A DNA stretch of 64,000 nt, taken from assembly GCF_022024115.1 (NCBI RefSeq), contig NZ_CP091792.1:3100001-3164000 (forward strand), given 5' to 3'. Positions 51,169 through 60,231 of this stretch are shown here, piece after piece (the stretch's first letter is position 1; the number at the start of each line of letters is the position of its first letter). The translations under genes and the position numbers were made by a program. Under the pieces are notes generated by a model. The model saw only the letters and a list, made by a program, of their open reading frames with translations, was not told the origin of the DNA and did not search any database. Source of the stretch: Prevotella communis (GTDB taxonomy: Bacteria; Bacteroidota; Bacteroidia; Bacteroidales; Bacteroidaceae).

Positions 51169-52908
51169 ATGAAGAGGCTAATATTTTTGGTCATGTGGTT
51201 GCCCTTGCTGGCAACGGCACAGTACAAATCATCGGTATGGTGTCCGGACAATGGTGATGGCACCTATACCAACCCAGTGATTAATGCCGACTATTCAGAC
51301 CCAGATGTCTGTGTGGGAGCCAGTGGTGAGGACTACTACATGACAGCCTCCTCGTTTCAATGTACACCTGGTTTGCCTATCCTGCATTCCAAGGACTTGG
51401 TAAACTGGGAAATCATCAACTATGCATTAGGCAACCTCTACGAGGGCAATGACGCGCTCCTTGCCCATTTCAGCAGTAAGCCCCAGCATGGTGCCGGAGT
51501 ATGGGCACCCAGTATCCGCTACCACAATGGCTGGTACTATATCTATTGGGGCGATCCCGACTTTGGCGTGATGATGGTGAAGACCCAAGACCCAGCAGGA
51601 AAATGGGAGGCCCCCGTGTGTATCATCAAGGGCGAGGGCTATATCGACACCTGTCCGCTGTGGGACGAGGACGGACGCTGCTATCTGGTAAACGGATGGG
51701 CCAACAGTCGTTCGAAGTATGCCTCTGTACTGACTGTCCGTGAGATGAGTGCCGACGGCATGAGACCTATTGGACAACCCGTCATCGTGTTTGATGGCAA
51801 CGGCACAGAGAACCGCACCTGCGAAGGACCTAAGTTCTACAAGCGTGACGGCTGGTATTGGATCATGTGTCCTGCCGGTGGTGTGCCAGAAGGCTTCCAG
51901 CTGGCCATGCGGTCTAAGTCGCCCTATGGTCCCTACGAGCACAAGATTGTGTTGGCACAAGGCAAGACCAATATCAACGGACCTCATCAAGGCGGTTGGG
52001 TGCACACGAAATACGGTGAGGACTGGTTCCTGCACTTCCAGGACAAAGAGGCCTACGGACGCGTGGTACACCTAAACCCCGTAGATTGGAGCACAGGATG
52101 GCCGGTGATGGGAAGACTCACCCCCAACCCCTCTCTGGGCAGAGAGGGGAGTAGATACACCGGAGAGCCCGTAGTAACATATAAAAAGCCGAAAGCTTCG
52201 AGCACACTCATCCAGAATCCTGTCGAGAGCGACGAGTTTAATGATACGAAACTGGGGCTCCAGTGGCAATGGCACGGCAACTACGATGAAAAGTTTGGTA
52301 CTGCCACCGCCTTTGGCTGCTATCGTATCTACACATATAAGATGTCTGATGTAAGAGGTCAGAAGGAAGATGTTTCACCCAACCTTTGGGAGGTGCCCAA
52401 CATGCTCCTTCAGAAGACACCTGCCGACGAGTTTACAGCAACAGCAAAGATACGTTTCACCTCGAAGGCCGACGGACAGATGGGTGGACTCATCATGATG
52501 GGCCTCGACTATTCAGCCCTCGTGGTGAAGCGTGTAGACAAAGCGTTCCAACTGATACAGATGACTTGCAAGGATGCCGATAAAGGCAAGCAGCAGACTG
52601 AGACCGTGCTGGCCACGCTGAAACCCACGGCAGAAGACAAGATAGACTATAAGCCCGGTATCCACGAAGATATCTACCTGCGCCTGCAGGTGACCAATGC
52701 CGAGGCAGGTGCTGCCCACGGCGGCAAACCCATGGTACAGTTCTCCTATAGTCTGAACGGCAAGAAATTTCAGAATTGCGGCGAACAATTTAAGATGCGT
52801 CAAGGCAAATGGATTGGTGCGAAATTCGGTTTCCTCTCTGTAGAGACCAACGCTAAAGTTGACCGCGGATGGGTGGATGCCGATTGGATAAGAATAAATA
52901 AGAATTAA
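51169..52908 (+). CDS. GH43 family glycoside hydrolase (xylosidase/arabinofuranosidase type)
   Basis: The 579-residue product has a signal peptide (about 1-17). Its five-blade propeller domain begins NPVINADYSDPDVC, with the catalytic Asp in that block, and has GVWAPSIRYHNGWYYIYWGDPDFGVM and the CEGPKFYKRDGWYW acid-catalyst region. A C-terminal beta-sandwich (from about 345, NPVESDEFNDTKLGLQWQW) matches the accessory domain of GH43 xylosidases. A palindromic repeat copy (52115-52158) is translated as NPSLGREG in the linker between the two domains. It probably releases xylose or arabinose from xylan in the periplasm, together with the next gene. Confidence 0.9.
   Translation: MKRLIFLVMWLPLLATAQYKSSVWCPDNGDGTYTNPVINADYSDPDVCVGASGEDYYMTASSFQCTPGLPILHSKDLVNWEIINYALGNLYEGNDALLAHFSSKPQHGAGVWAPSIRYHNGWYYIYWGDPDFGVMMVKTQDPAGKWEAPVCIIKGEGYIDTCPLWDEDGRCYLVNGWANSRSKYASVLTVREMSADGMRPIGQPVIVFDGNGTENRTCEGPKFYKRDGWYWIMCPAGGVPEGFQLAMRSKSPYGPYEHKIVLAQGKTNINGPHQGGWVHTKYGEDWFLHFQDKEAYGRVVHLNPVDWSTGWPVMGRLTPNPSLGREGSRYTGEPVVTYKKPKASSTLIQNPVESDEFNDTKLGLQWQWHGNYDEKFGTATAFGCYRIYTYKMSDVRGQKEDVSPNLWEVPNMLLQKTPADEFTATAKIRFTSKADGQMGGLIMMGLDYSALVVKRVDKAFQLIQMTCKDADKGKQQTETVLATLKPTAEDKIDYKPGIHEDIYLRLQVTNAEAGAAHGGKPMVQFSYSLNGKKFQNCGEQFKMRQGKWIGAKFGFLSVETNAKVDRGWVDADWIRINKN
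52115..52158 (+). repeat. Single GC-rich palindromic repeat inside a GH43 gene
   Basis: The outer end GACTCACCCCCA, core CCCCTCTCT, GGGC, AGAGAGGGG (52128-52149) and inner end AGTAGATA match the copies at 10207, 10280, 13198 and 13657. Compared with those, both core arms change together (CCCTCCCT to CCCTCTCT), keeping the pairing. Confidence 0.9.
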
Positions 52909-52937
52909 AGATAAGACCTAAAAACCTGAAACCGCCA

Positions 52938-54674
52938 ATGATGAAAATAATTCTCCTGGCTACCGTCCTACTGACGGCATGCCTGCAGATAAAGGCACAG
53001 ACACTTGCCACTGAATACAAGGGTACCGCCAGTGGCAATCCCATCAGCGGAAGCGTGTTCTGTGCCGACCCCACCGCCATTGAATACGATGGTCGCCTCT
53101 ATGTCTATGGCACCAACGACCACCAGCAGTATATCAAGAACGGTAAGACGGGCAGCAATGGCTACGGCAATATCAAGTCGCTGGTCGTTTTCTCAACCGA
53201 TGATATGGTGAACTGGACCTTCCACGGCACCATCGACGTGAGTAAGGTATGCACCTGGGCAGGACAGTCGTGGGCCCCCTCAGCCGTATGGCGCGAGAAA
53301 GAGAATAGCAATGGCACAAAGACAAATGAATTTTATATCTATTTCGCCAATGGAGGCGGTAGCGTAGGTGTGATGAGGAGCACGAAGTCACCCCTTGGTC
53401 CGTTTTCCTCGCCTCTCAGTCAGCCCATGATACGTCACGGTATGGCTGGCGTCGACCCCTGCAACTGGCTGTTCGACCCAGGTGTGGTGATCGACTCTAC
53501 AGGCACGGCATGGATTGCTTTTGGAGGCGGAGACCCGCAGTCGTCAGGTTCCAAGCTATGGCCTGGCAACTCGCGCATAGCAAAGCTAAAGTCCTCGATG
53601 ACAGCCCTCGACGGTGCTGCCGTGAATATGCCTGCCCCCTATCTCTTTGAGGCCAGCGAACTGAATATCATCGGCGGACGGTTTGTCTATACCTATAACA
53701 CCTCCTGGGGCGACCGTCCCAACTGGAACACCTACGAGAAGCGCAACGGTCAGGCAGCGCCCTCGGCCTGCAGCATGTGCTACATGGTAACAGACACGCC
53801 ACTGGATCCTGACTCATGGGAATACCGTGGAGAGTATGTGCCCAATGAAGGCAGTTTCAGCAGTCTGGGCGCCGACTACGGTAATAACCACACCCACCTG
53901 CATAAGTTCAATGGCGAATACTACCTCTTCTATCATGGCAATGTGCTTGAGAAGACGATGAAGAGCAAGAATGCGATGGATGGAGGCGCCTCTGGCTACC
54001 GCTCCCTCTGCGTCAACAAACTGACGGTGAACGAAGAGACGCAGAAGTTGAGCAAAGTCAGCATGAACAAGACTGGCACGACTGCCATCAAGAATATGAA
54101 TCCCTACACGCTGCAGCAGGCCGAGACGATGTCGACCTCTGGTGGCGTGAACTATGAGGACTTCAAGAATATCAAAAGCGTATCCAAGAGTTCGCTGGGC
54201 AATGATGCCTCAGAGAACCTGTACGTCAAGATGGCTGCAGGCGCATGGACAATGGTCCGCAAGGTGGACTTTGGCACAAACGGTGCCCGCCAGTTCACAC
54301 TGAGGGCGCGAGGCACAGGTAAACTGGAGATTCGTATTGACAGCAAGACAAAGGCTGCAGCAGCCACAGTGGAATTCTCGTCAACCACGTTCCTGGACTT
54401 CACCGTCGACCTGGACCCTGCCCTTTTCAAGAAAGTACACCACCTCTATTTCGTTTTCACCGAATCCACCAATGCCCAGTTTGACTCCTGGCAGTTTGTG
54501 GAGTACGACCCCACTGGTGTTTTCGAGATTGAGACGACAGAGGATACACAGTCAGAGAAGCAATTCTTTGACCTCAGCGGACGCCGCCTGCCGAAGGACA
54601 GTAAGCATCGCGGCCTCGTGATAGAACAATACACAGACGAAAACGGTACGAAGAAAGTACGCAAGCATTTCTAA
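52938..54674 (+). CDS. GH43 arabinoxylan-active enzyme with CBM6-like domain and type IX tail
   Basis: The 578-residue product has a signal peptide ending IKAQT. Its propeller domain starts SVFCADPTAIEYDGRLYVYGTNDH with the catalytic Asp, includes SWAPSAVWREKE and has the acid Glu near LFEASELNIIGG. A CBM6-like beta-sandwich follows (about 385-535, from LQQAETMSTSGGVNYEDF to FDSWQFVEY). The last 40 residues (FFDLSGRRLPKDSKHRGLVIEQYTDENGTKKVRKHF) fit a type IX sorting tail, so it is probably surface-exposed. It follows the other GH43 gene by 29 bases and probably shares its transcript. Arabinofuranohydrolase activity is the best guess. Confidence 0.9.
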   Translation: MMKIILLATVLLTACLQIKAQTLATEYKGTASGNPISGSVFCADPTAIEYDGRLYVYGTNDHQQYIKNGKTGSNGYGNIKSLVVFSTDDMVNWTFHGTIDVSKVCTWAGQSWAPSAVWREKENSNGTKTNEFYIYFANGGGSVGVMRSTKSPLGPFSSPLSQPMIRHGMAGVDPCNWLFDPGVVIDSTGTAWIAFGGGDPQSSGSKLWPGNSRIAKLKSSMTALDGAAVNMPAPYLFEASELNIIGGRFVYTYNTSWGDRPNWNTYEKRNGQAAPSACSMCYMVTDTPLDPDSWEYRGEYVPNEGSFSSLGADYGNNHTHLHKFNGEYYLFYHGNVLEKTMKSKNAMDGGASGYRSLCVNKLTVNEETQKLSKVSMNKTGTTAIKNMNPYTLQQAETMSTSGGVNYEDFKNIKSVSKSSLGNDASENLYVKMAAGAWTMVRKVDFGTNGARQFTLRARGTGKLEIRIDSKTKAAAATVEFSSTTFLDFTVDLDPALFKKVHHLYFVFTESTNAQFDSWQFVEYDPTGVFEIETTEDTQSEKQFFDLSGRRLPKDSKHRGLVIEQYTDENGTKKVRKHF

Positions 54675-54677
54675 TTT

Positions 54678-55400
54678 ATGAACTACGCAGTGATTATCGC
54701 CGGTGGGTCCGGCAACCGTATGGGACAGGATATTCCCAAGCAGTTTATCAATGTTTATGATAAGCCTGTCCTGATATATACTTTAGAAGGTTTCCAGCGC
54801 CATCCGATGATTGATGCTATTGAGGTGGTATGTATTGAAGGCTGGGAAAGTATCGTACAGGCCTATGCCAATCAGTTTAATATCACTAAACTACGTTGGA
54901 TAGTCAAAGGCGGCAGTTCTGCACAAGAGTCAATCCGTAATGGCGTCTTCAACCTTGAAGGCAAACTATCGCCCGATGATACTGTTATCATTCACGACGG
55001 CATCCGTCCGGTGATAGATGATAGCGTGCTGACAGATGTCATAGAAGTGGCCCATCAGTATGGCAATGCCGTTACGTCACTACCCTATAACGAACAGATT
55101 TTTGTGGTCAGCGCCGATGATGCCAACACCACCACGCAGTTTATCCCCAGAGAGACCCTACGCCGCGTTTCTACCCCACAGGCTTACACCTTCGGTCTGC
55201 TCGACGAGAAATATCATGAGGCCTTCGAGAAAGGCATCGGCATCTATGGTTCCCATTATGCCAATACGATGATGGTAGAACTTGGTGTGCGTCTGCACTT
55301 TGCAAAAGGTTCAGACAAGAATCTCAAGTTGACAACAAAGGACGATCTGGAAATATTCAAAGGTTATCTGACTAAAGAAAAAGACAGTTGGTTGAAGTAA
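54678..55400 (+). CDS. IspD/TarI-type cytidylyltransferase
   Basis: The 240-residue protein starts with the nucleotidyltransferase signature VIIAGGSGNRMGQDIPKQF (about 5-23), followed by KPVLIYTLEGFQ, HDGIRPVIDD (about 105-114) and STPQAYTFGLLDEKY. Both MEP cytidylyltransferase (IspD) and the polyol-phosphate cytidylyltransferases (TarI, and LicD-linked homologues) share these. Because the next genes encode an epimerase and a LicD-family transferase, a CDP-polyol or similar donor for surface glycan seems more likely than isoprenoid synthesis. It starts three bases after the GH43 stop, and the epimerase gene follows by one base. Confidence 0.85.
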   Translation: MNYAVIIAGGSGNRMGQDIPKQFINVYDKPVLIYTLEGFQRHPMIDAIEVVCIEGWESIVQAYANQFNITKLRWIVKGGSSAQESIRNGVFNLEGKLSPDDTVIIHDGIRPVIDDSVLTDVIEVAHQYGNAVTSLPYNEQIFVVSADDANTTTQFIPRETLRRVSTPQAYTFGLLDEKYHEAFEKGIGIYGSHYANTMMVELGVRLHFAKGSDKNLKLTTKDDLEIFKGYLTKEKDSWLK

Positions 55401-55401
55401 G

Positions 55402-56424
55402 ATGAATAAGCAACATCCATTATACAAGGAAGACATTACCAGGATTCTTTCCATAGAAGGAATGAATACCCTGTCAGGAAAAACAATCCTAATCACAGGA
55501 GCTACAGGTATGGTTGGCACCATGCTGATTGATGCGCTGATGGCCAAGGGCGATGTGAATGTCATTGCCGTGGGACGTAGTCGTGAGAAGGCTTCCGCAA
55601 GACTTGGTATGCATTTCGATAACAAGCATTTTAGTTTCCTTGAACAAGATGTTTGTCAGCCCTTCCCTGCCGATATCCATGCCGATTATATCATCCCTAT
55701 GGCCAGCAACACCCATCCGTTGGCCTATTCTCAATATCCCATTGAGACAATGATGATTAATCTCAAAGGTGCCGAGCATGCCTTGAATCTTGCAGAAAAG
55801 ACAGGAGCAACAGTTGTCTATACCTCTACCAACGAAGTCTATGGCAATGCCATTGACGACCAGTCATTCACAGAAGGCAGCAACGGTCTGCTGAATCTCA
55901 GTAATGCCCGTGCGTGCTACAACGAGTCCAAGCGTTCTAGCGAGGCCTTGTGCCAGTCGTATGCAGCCGAGAGAGGTGTCAAGGTAAAGATTGCCCGTTT
56001 GTGCAGAATATTTGGTCCCACCATGCTGATGGAAGATAGCAAAGCCTCTTCACAGTTTATTCGCAAGGCTGTCGATGGCGAGAATATCGTGTTGAAATCT
56101 GCTGGCAACCAGTACTTCTCCTATACCTATGTGGCTGATGCCGTGATGGGACTGCTGACAGTATTGCTCAGAGGCGAGGATGCCGTTGCCTACAACGTCA
56201 GTAGCGAGAAGACCAATATCTGCCTGAAGGACTTTGCCCATATCTGTGCCGAGTGTTGTGGCAGGAAGGTGGTATTCGACTTACCTTCTGAGACAGAATC
56301 CAAAGGCTATTCCGTAGCAACAAGGTCTATCTTAGCCAATGAGCGTATCAAGGGGATTGGTTTTACCCCCTATTACGACATCCACGATGCCATCAGCAGA
56401 ACAATAGAAATTTTAAAGACTTAA
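55402..56424 (+). CDS. NAD-dependent epimerase/dehydratase (extended SDR)
   Basis: The 340-residue protein has the Rossmann motif ILITGATGMVGTML (about 30-43), PMASNTHPLAY and VVYTSTNEVYGNA (with the catalytic Ser/Thr, about 135-147). The active site YNESKRSSEALC has Tyr and Lys (about 173-184). The C-terminal half has SYTYVADAVMGLLTVLLRG. These are nucleotide-sugar or polyol-modifying enzymes. Its gene directly follows the cytidylyltransferase gene, so it may act on the CDP-linked product or its precursor. Its 3' end overlaps the convergent LicD gene by four bases. Confidence 0.88.
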   Translation: MNKQHPLYKEDITRILSIEGMNTLSGKTILITGATGMVGTMLIDALMAKGDVNVIAVGRSREKASARLGMHFDNKHFSFLEQDVCQPFPADIHADYIIPMASNTHPLAYSQYPIETMMINLKGAEHALNLAEKTGATVVYTSTNEVYGNAIDDQSFTEGSNGLLNLSNARACYNESKRSSEALCQSYAAERGVKVKIARLCRIFGPTMLMEDSKASSQFIRKAVDGENIVLKSAGNQYFSYTYVADAVMGLLTVLLRGEDAVAYNVSSEKTNICLKDFAHICAECCGRKVVFDLPSETESKGYSVATRSILANERIKGIGFTPYYDIHDAISRTIEILKT

Positions 56425-57290
56425 GCGAAGGGATTCTCTACGCGCTGGTGCATGTCGAAGAAAGCCTTCACGTGGTGGGGCACGCGTTTCTCCTCAGGGG
56501 GCAACTGCATATAGTCGCCATACACGCCGCGCAGGTATTCGTCATAACCAGGCATCATACGGATGGCGATATTCTCAAACGGCATATCTACAGGTTTGCC
56601 ATCCAGTACCCTGCTATCAAATAATTCGCGCATAGCATAGGCACCACCATAATTAATAAGGTGGTGGGTTGAGCCGTAGGGATACTTCAAGCAGATTGCA
56701 CGCATCTGACGGAGTAGCGAGCGGCGCATGTACTGACGAAAGAGGAATCCCAGTGTCTTGTAGCAGAAGCGACCCCACTCATGCGGCTTCGTGAGCAACA
56801 TGATATACTCTACAAACGTGCTGCGCGTGCAGATAGCCTCATGTCTGTTCTGCAGTTTCTTATAGCGATACACCAACGCTTCTACCTCAGCCTTATCGTT
56901 GCTTGTGCTGTCAAGTGGGAACACATCGATATACAGACCTATGACGCAAGGCACGTCAGCCCGCTCTATCAATGTGGTGTGCTTGTTGCAGAACTTAGGA
57001 AACGGCAGGTTGTAAGCCTCGTGCGTCTCGTCCGACACCAGTTCGTAGTCACCAAAATCCGTGGTGCGACAAATCTCCATGAAGCGCTCAAAGTCGGGTC
57101 GCGGCATACCCACATCGATATCATCGTCCCAGGGGATGATACCCTGATGACGTACGGCACCGATAGCCGTACCTCCGATGGCATAATAGGTCAGTCCGTA
57201 CTTCTCGCATATCTCATGGAACGCCCTGAGCACATCCGTGATGATGGCCTTCCACTGGGTCAGTTCCTGTTCTGTCAGTTCATGATTCAT
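56421..57290 (-). CDS. LicD-family phosphotransferase
   Basis: The 289-residue protein carries the LicD nucleotidyltransferase-fold signature YGLTYYAIGGTAIGAVRHQGIIPWDDDIDVGMPRPDF (about 29-65), including the metal-binding DDDID. FPLDSTSNDKAEVEALVYRYK and a basic middle follow. LicD enzymes move phosphocholine, or other CDP-linked phospho-alcohols, onto glycans. Convergent IspD-like and SDR genes next door could supply the CDP donor. The gene has its own promoter (-33/-7 at 57346-57316). The acceptor glycan is unknown. Confidence 0.92.
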   Translation of the reverse strand: MNHELTEQELTQWKAIITDVLRAFHEICEKYGLTYYAIGGTAIGAVRHQGIIPWDDDIDVGMPRPDFERFMEICRTTDFGDYELVSDETHEAYNLPFPKFCNKHTTLIERADVPCVIGLYIDVFPLDSTSNDKAEVEALVYRYKKLQNRHEAICTRSTFVEYIMLLTKPHEWGRFCYKTLGFLFRQYMRRSLLRQMRAICLKYPYGSTHHLINYGGAYAMRELFDSRVLDGKPVDMPFENIAIRMMPGYDEYLRGVYGDYMQLPPEEKRVPHHVKAFFDMHQRVENPFA

Positions 57291-57315
57291 CTTGCGTCTT
57301 ATTTTTTATTGCCTG

Positions 57316-57346
57316 CAAAATTAGTGATTATTATTTGAACATGCAA
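57316..57346 (-). promoter_or_regulatory. Promoter of the licD-like gene
   Basis: On the minus strand, TTG (57346-57344) and TAATTTTG (57323-57316) are 20 bp apart. Confidence 0.75.
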
Positions 57347-57359
57347 ATTTCTGTGGAGC

Positions 57360-57393
57360 AACTCGTCGTTTCTGTGTGGGTAACTCGTCGTTT
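57360..57393. repeat. 12-bp direct repeat at 22-bp spacing
   Basis: AACTCGTCGTTT occurs at 57360-57371 and 57382-57393, between two divergent promoters. Its start-to-start distance is 22 bp, two helical turns. Only two copies exist, so it is not a CRISPR array. Confidence 0.7.
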
Positions 57394-57424
57394 TTCTATT
57401 TCTGACAATTCTGACACCTTTTAT

Positions 57425-57455
57425 TTGTTACATTCATATATTTTTCTTAACTTTG
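57425..57455 (+). promoter_or_regulatory. Promoter of the two-span membrane protein gene
   Basis: TTG (57425-57427) and TAACTTTG (57448-57455) are 20 bp apart; the ATG follows at 57487. Confidence 0.8.
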
Positions 57456-57486
57456 CAGCAAATAAAAAAGATTGTCAGTATAACAT

Positions 57487-58335
57487 ATGAAAATAAAAAA
57501 GTACATACCAACGAGACGTATCGGTAATGTTTTCAATCAATTAGTATTTCCCTTTTGCATCGCCATTTACACTCTTATTCCTTTTTATACTGAGGTCGGC
57601 ATAGCATATTACGGATTCCTCGTTTTTGTCTATTCAGTCTTCATGTATTGTCTCATCATGTCTTTTACACCCATGGGGTGGATAAGACGGAGGAATAACT
57701 GGCTTACTAACGACCCTAATAATCCTATAAAAAAAGAGAAAATAGAAAAATACAGAATACTGTGGTTTAAAGATGTGAAAAATGGTGTGGCATGCTATTA
57801 CTATCCATCAGACAAGAAATTCGTCCTTTCACACATCATGTTCCTCAATCCTGCCCGCTATGAGAAAGAGTATGGGGAACGGAAATACCAGGCACAGGTG
57901 CGGACGGACCGTATCAGCATACCCCATTACACAGCGATTTCTGATTGCGACAATTGTTTTTCCTTCAATGTGGGTGTCATCATTGACAAACAATCTGCAA
58001 CAAAAGCAAATATATGCAAAATCCGAGATGAGATAATGGAGCTGGCTAAGGACGACTACGACCAGCATATCTTCGTCCGATTCTCATTCGATGAGGATAC
58101 CCTATATATGGAAATACACCAATTAGAACACATCAAGTCCGTTCTTGTAAACAAGGACAACGAGAAGGAGTATTACATACCAGAAGAATACGAAAAAAAC
58201 AACATAACCATCTCTGACCGATTCTATAATATTTTAAATACTATTTCTATTGAGAATTATCTCGGTTCTTTAATGCCAAAAGACATTATTTCAGAAGAAG
58301 AGTTTAAAAAGGTATATGGATTAGGAATCGTTTGA
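57487..58335 (+). CDS. Two-span membrane protein of unknown function
   Basis: The 282-residue product has two adjacent membrane spans (about 18-36 and 40-62) and a cytoplasmic domain of about 215 residues rich in Lys, Tyr and Asp. The Tyr-rich stretch KNGVACYYYPSDKKFVLSHIMF resembles no family I know. The gene is more AT-rich than its polysaccharide neighbours and has its own promoter, so it may be a recent arrival. No enzymatic motif is visible. Confidence 0.6.
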   Translation: MKIKKYIPTRRIGNVFNQLVFPFCIAIYTLIPFYTEVGIAYYGFLVFVYSVFMYCLIMSFTPMGWIRRRNNWLTNDPNNPIKKEKIEKYRILWFKDVKNGVACYYYPSDKKFVLSHIMFLNPARYEKEYGERKYQAQVRTDRISIPHYTAISDCDNCFSFNVGVIIDKQSATKANICKIRDEIMELAKDDYDQHIFVRFSFDEDTLYMEIHQLEHIKSVLVNKDNEKEYYIPEEYEKNNITISDRFYNILNTISIENYLGSLMPKDIISEEEFKKVYGLGIV

Positions 58336-58393
58336 AAAGCATAAAGCGTTTGCTAGGGGGAAAAGTGAAATCACAGCATTTTTCCCCATTCTC

Positions 58394-58424
58394 TTGCATA
58401 ATTAGATTTTTGTTTGTACATTTG
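58394..58424 (+). promoter_or_regulatory. Promoter of the small lipoprotein gene
   Basis: TTG (58394-58396) and TACATTTG (58417-58424) are 20 bp apart; the ATG follows at 58480. Confidence 0.8.
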
Positions 58425-58479
58425 CAGGGTCATCAAGATGATGATTACCTGTGAATAATAAACCTAAAACAATAAAATT

Positions 58480-59034
58480 ATGAAACATCTAAAACTTTTC
58501 GGCCTGTTATCAGGACTTCTATTCTCGGCGTTGGTAATGAGTAGCTGTGGCGATGATGAAGAGGATCCATTTGGAGGAGCCAGGAAACCCAGCGATATCC
58601 AGTGGGCGCAGCATAGTTATCAGATACATTGCTCTGGCGAAAGCTGGACTGAGATAAAATGGGAAGGCTATTATGCCTCTATCTATGACAAATGGACCTT
58701 CAACAAGGGCAGCAAGAAAGACCACAGGATTTTCTTCTCGCACTACAGATGGTTCCCTGCGGACTACGGACCAACCTACTGGACAGAGAAGCTGGACAAT
58801 GGCGACTGGTATTACGAGGGGCGCTACAGTTCCCACGAATATGAAAGCAAGACCTTGGGGAACGACAGCACACTGATTACCTTCGAGATGCAAGGCCGTA
58901 CGTGGCATGGCGTTATCACCAATGGCGACATCATTCTTACCACACCCAACGGAGAGGCCTCTGTAACCCTGAAGCGCTTAACCGTAGAGCCCTACGACGG
59001 CTCGTATGACGAGACTCTGAAGGATATCCTGTAA
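58480..59034 (+). CDS. Small lipoprotein of unknown function
   Basis: The 184-residue product has a lipoprotein signal peptide with Cys at about 23 (VMSSCGDDEEDP). The acidic residues right after the Cys match the Bacteroidota surface-export signal for lipoproteins. The mature domain is beta-rich with many Trp and Tyr residues (SGESWTEIKWEGYYASIYDKWTF), similar to lipocalin-like Bacteroidota proteins, but I cannot name the family. It is monocistronic, with its own promoter and a bidirectional terminator. Confidence 0.7.
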   Translation: MKHLKLFGLLSGLLFSALVMSSCGDDEEDPFGGARKPSDIQWAQHSYQIHCSGESWTEIKWEGYYASIYDKWTFNKGSKKDHRIFFSHYRWFPADYGPTYWTEKLDNGDWYYEGRYSSHEYESKTLGNDSTLITFEMQGRTWHGVITNGDIILTTPNGEASVTLKRLTVEPYDGSYDETLKDIL

Positions 59035-59056
59035 GTTGAAACGGATACAAAAAAAA

Positions 59057-59092
59057 GAAAGCCCGATCTCTCATGGAATCGGGCTTCTTTGT
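59057..59092. terminator. Bidirectional terminator between convergent genes
   Basis: AAGCCCGAT (59059-59067) pairs with ATCGGGCTT (59078-59086), with A-runs on the left and T-runs on the right, so it works for both strands. Confidence 0.9.
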
Positions 59093-59104
59093 GCTGAGTA
59101 TTTA

Positions 59105-60226
59105 TCAGGTCCTGCCAAACAGCCATTTCTTCAGAAACGGACTGATGCGCAGGATGTTTGAGGTGATAATGCTGAAACCAATGACCAGCAGGGCAAAGAG
59201 CACGGAGAGCGTGGTATCAGTGATAAAATTGTGCTGATAGCTCTTGAAGAACAGACCCACGCTGGGCAGACTGGGCACGAAGAGGAAATGAATCAGATAG
59301 ATATCCAGCGTGCGACGGCCTATATACTGCAACGAGGCGCCGATGATGGTCATTTTGGTGAAGTAGTGCTTGTAGTTGCGGAAATACATCAGGGCGATGA
59401 GCAACAAGAGGAACATGGCTCCCGTCTGGGGGATGATAGCCCACGCCATACGCAGGGTGCGCCATTTCAGGGCATCCATCGTACAGAGGATAGCCAGCAG
59501 CACGATGATGGGGAAGAAACACTTCGAGTCCATCAGTTTCTGGAAACCATTCCAATAGCGATGGGCAATATTACCAAAGAGGAAGAACGGCATCCACAGC
59601 ATCAGTTGCCCCAGACTGGAATCCAGCAGGAAGCGGTGGATATCGGTCATACCGCCACGATAGCCCTTGGCCCATGAGAAATAACGGGGCTGATAGCACG
59701 AGTCATAGAAAGCCAGCGAGACAAGGAACAGCAGGGTGATGAGTGCCGCGGATATCCAGAAGGCCTTGTTTTTCGAGAAAAGCGAGGTAATCTTACTCTC
59801 CAGATAGGCAAAGGGATAGTAGATCAGGAACATGTAGAGCAGCACCAGCGTAAACCAGTAGCCACCCTTTGTGGGCGAATGGAACGACTCTTCAAGGCCA
59901 GGCCAGAAACTGGGTTTCAGGATGGCTGTAGCCAGGAGGAAGAAGCAGATGGTGGGGATGAGTTGCACGCGCATCTTCTTCAGCACCAGCGTACCCAGGT
60001 TACGCAAGTCCCACACCTGCGAAGCTTTGTAGGCCAAGAAGCCACTGATGAAGAAGAACAGCGGCATGCGGAACAGCAACAGGAACTGAAGTGAAGAAGA
60101 GTGCTTCCACTGTTCCTCGAAACCTATCTGCGCCACGTGGTTGGCCACCACCATAATCATTGTGAAGCCGCGAAGGGCATCGAGCCACTCCATGCGTGGC
60201 TTCTTCGTTTGTGTTATTTCATTCAT
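59105..60226 (-). CDS. Acyltransferase family 3 membrane protein
   Basis: I choose the ATG at 60226 (373 residues); the longer frame would cross the promoter at 60239-60232. The protein opens with the family signature RMEWLDALRGFTMIMVVANHV (about 11-31), including the Arg and His used for O-acyl transfer. About ten membrane spans follow. FRMPLFFFISGFL (about 54-66) is also typical. Such enzymes O-acetylate or succinylate surface glycans. It is divergent to the flippase gene at 60290 with a shared promoter region, so it probably decorates the same polysaccharide. Confidence 0.88.
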   Translation of the reverse strand: MNEITQTKKPRMEWLDALRGFTMIMVVANHVAQIGFEEQWKHSSSLQFLLLFRMPLFFFISGFLAYKASQVWDLRNLGTLVLKKMRVQLIPTICFFLLATAILKPSFWPGLEESFHSPTKGGYWFTLVLLYMFLIYYPFAYLESKITSLFSKNKAFWISAALITLLFLVSLAFYDSCYQPRYFSWAKGYRGGMTDIHRFLLDSSLGQLMLWMPFFLFGNIAHRYWNGFQKLMDSKCFFPIIVLLAILCTMDALKWRTLRMAWAIIPQTGAMFLLLLIALMYFRNYKHYFTKMTIIGASLQYIGRRTLDIYLIHFLFVPSLPSVGLFFKSYQHNFITDTTLSVLFALLVIGFSIITSNILRISPFLKKWLFGRT

Positions 60227-60231
60227 GGCTG

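Noticed and set aside
57360..57393. Possible CRISPR remnant
   Set aside because: There are only two 12-bp repeats with a ten-base gap, and no cas gene lies in the window. The heptamer arrays were rejected for the same reason: their unit is far too short.
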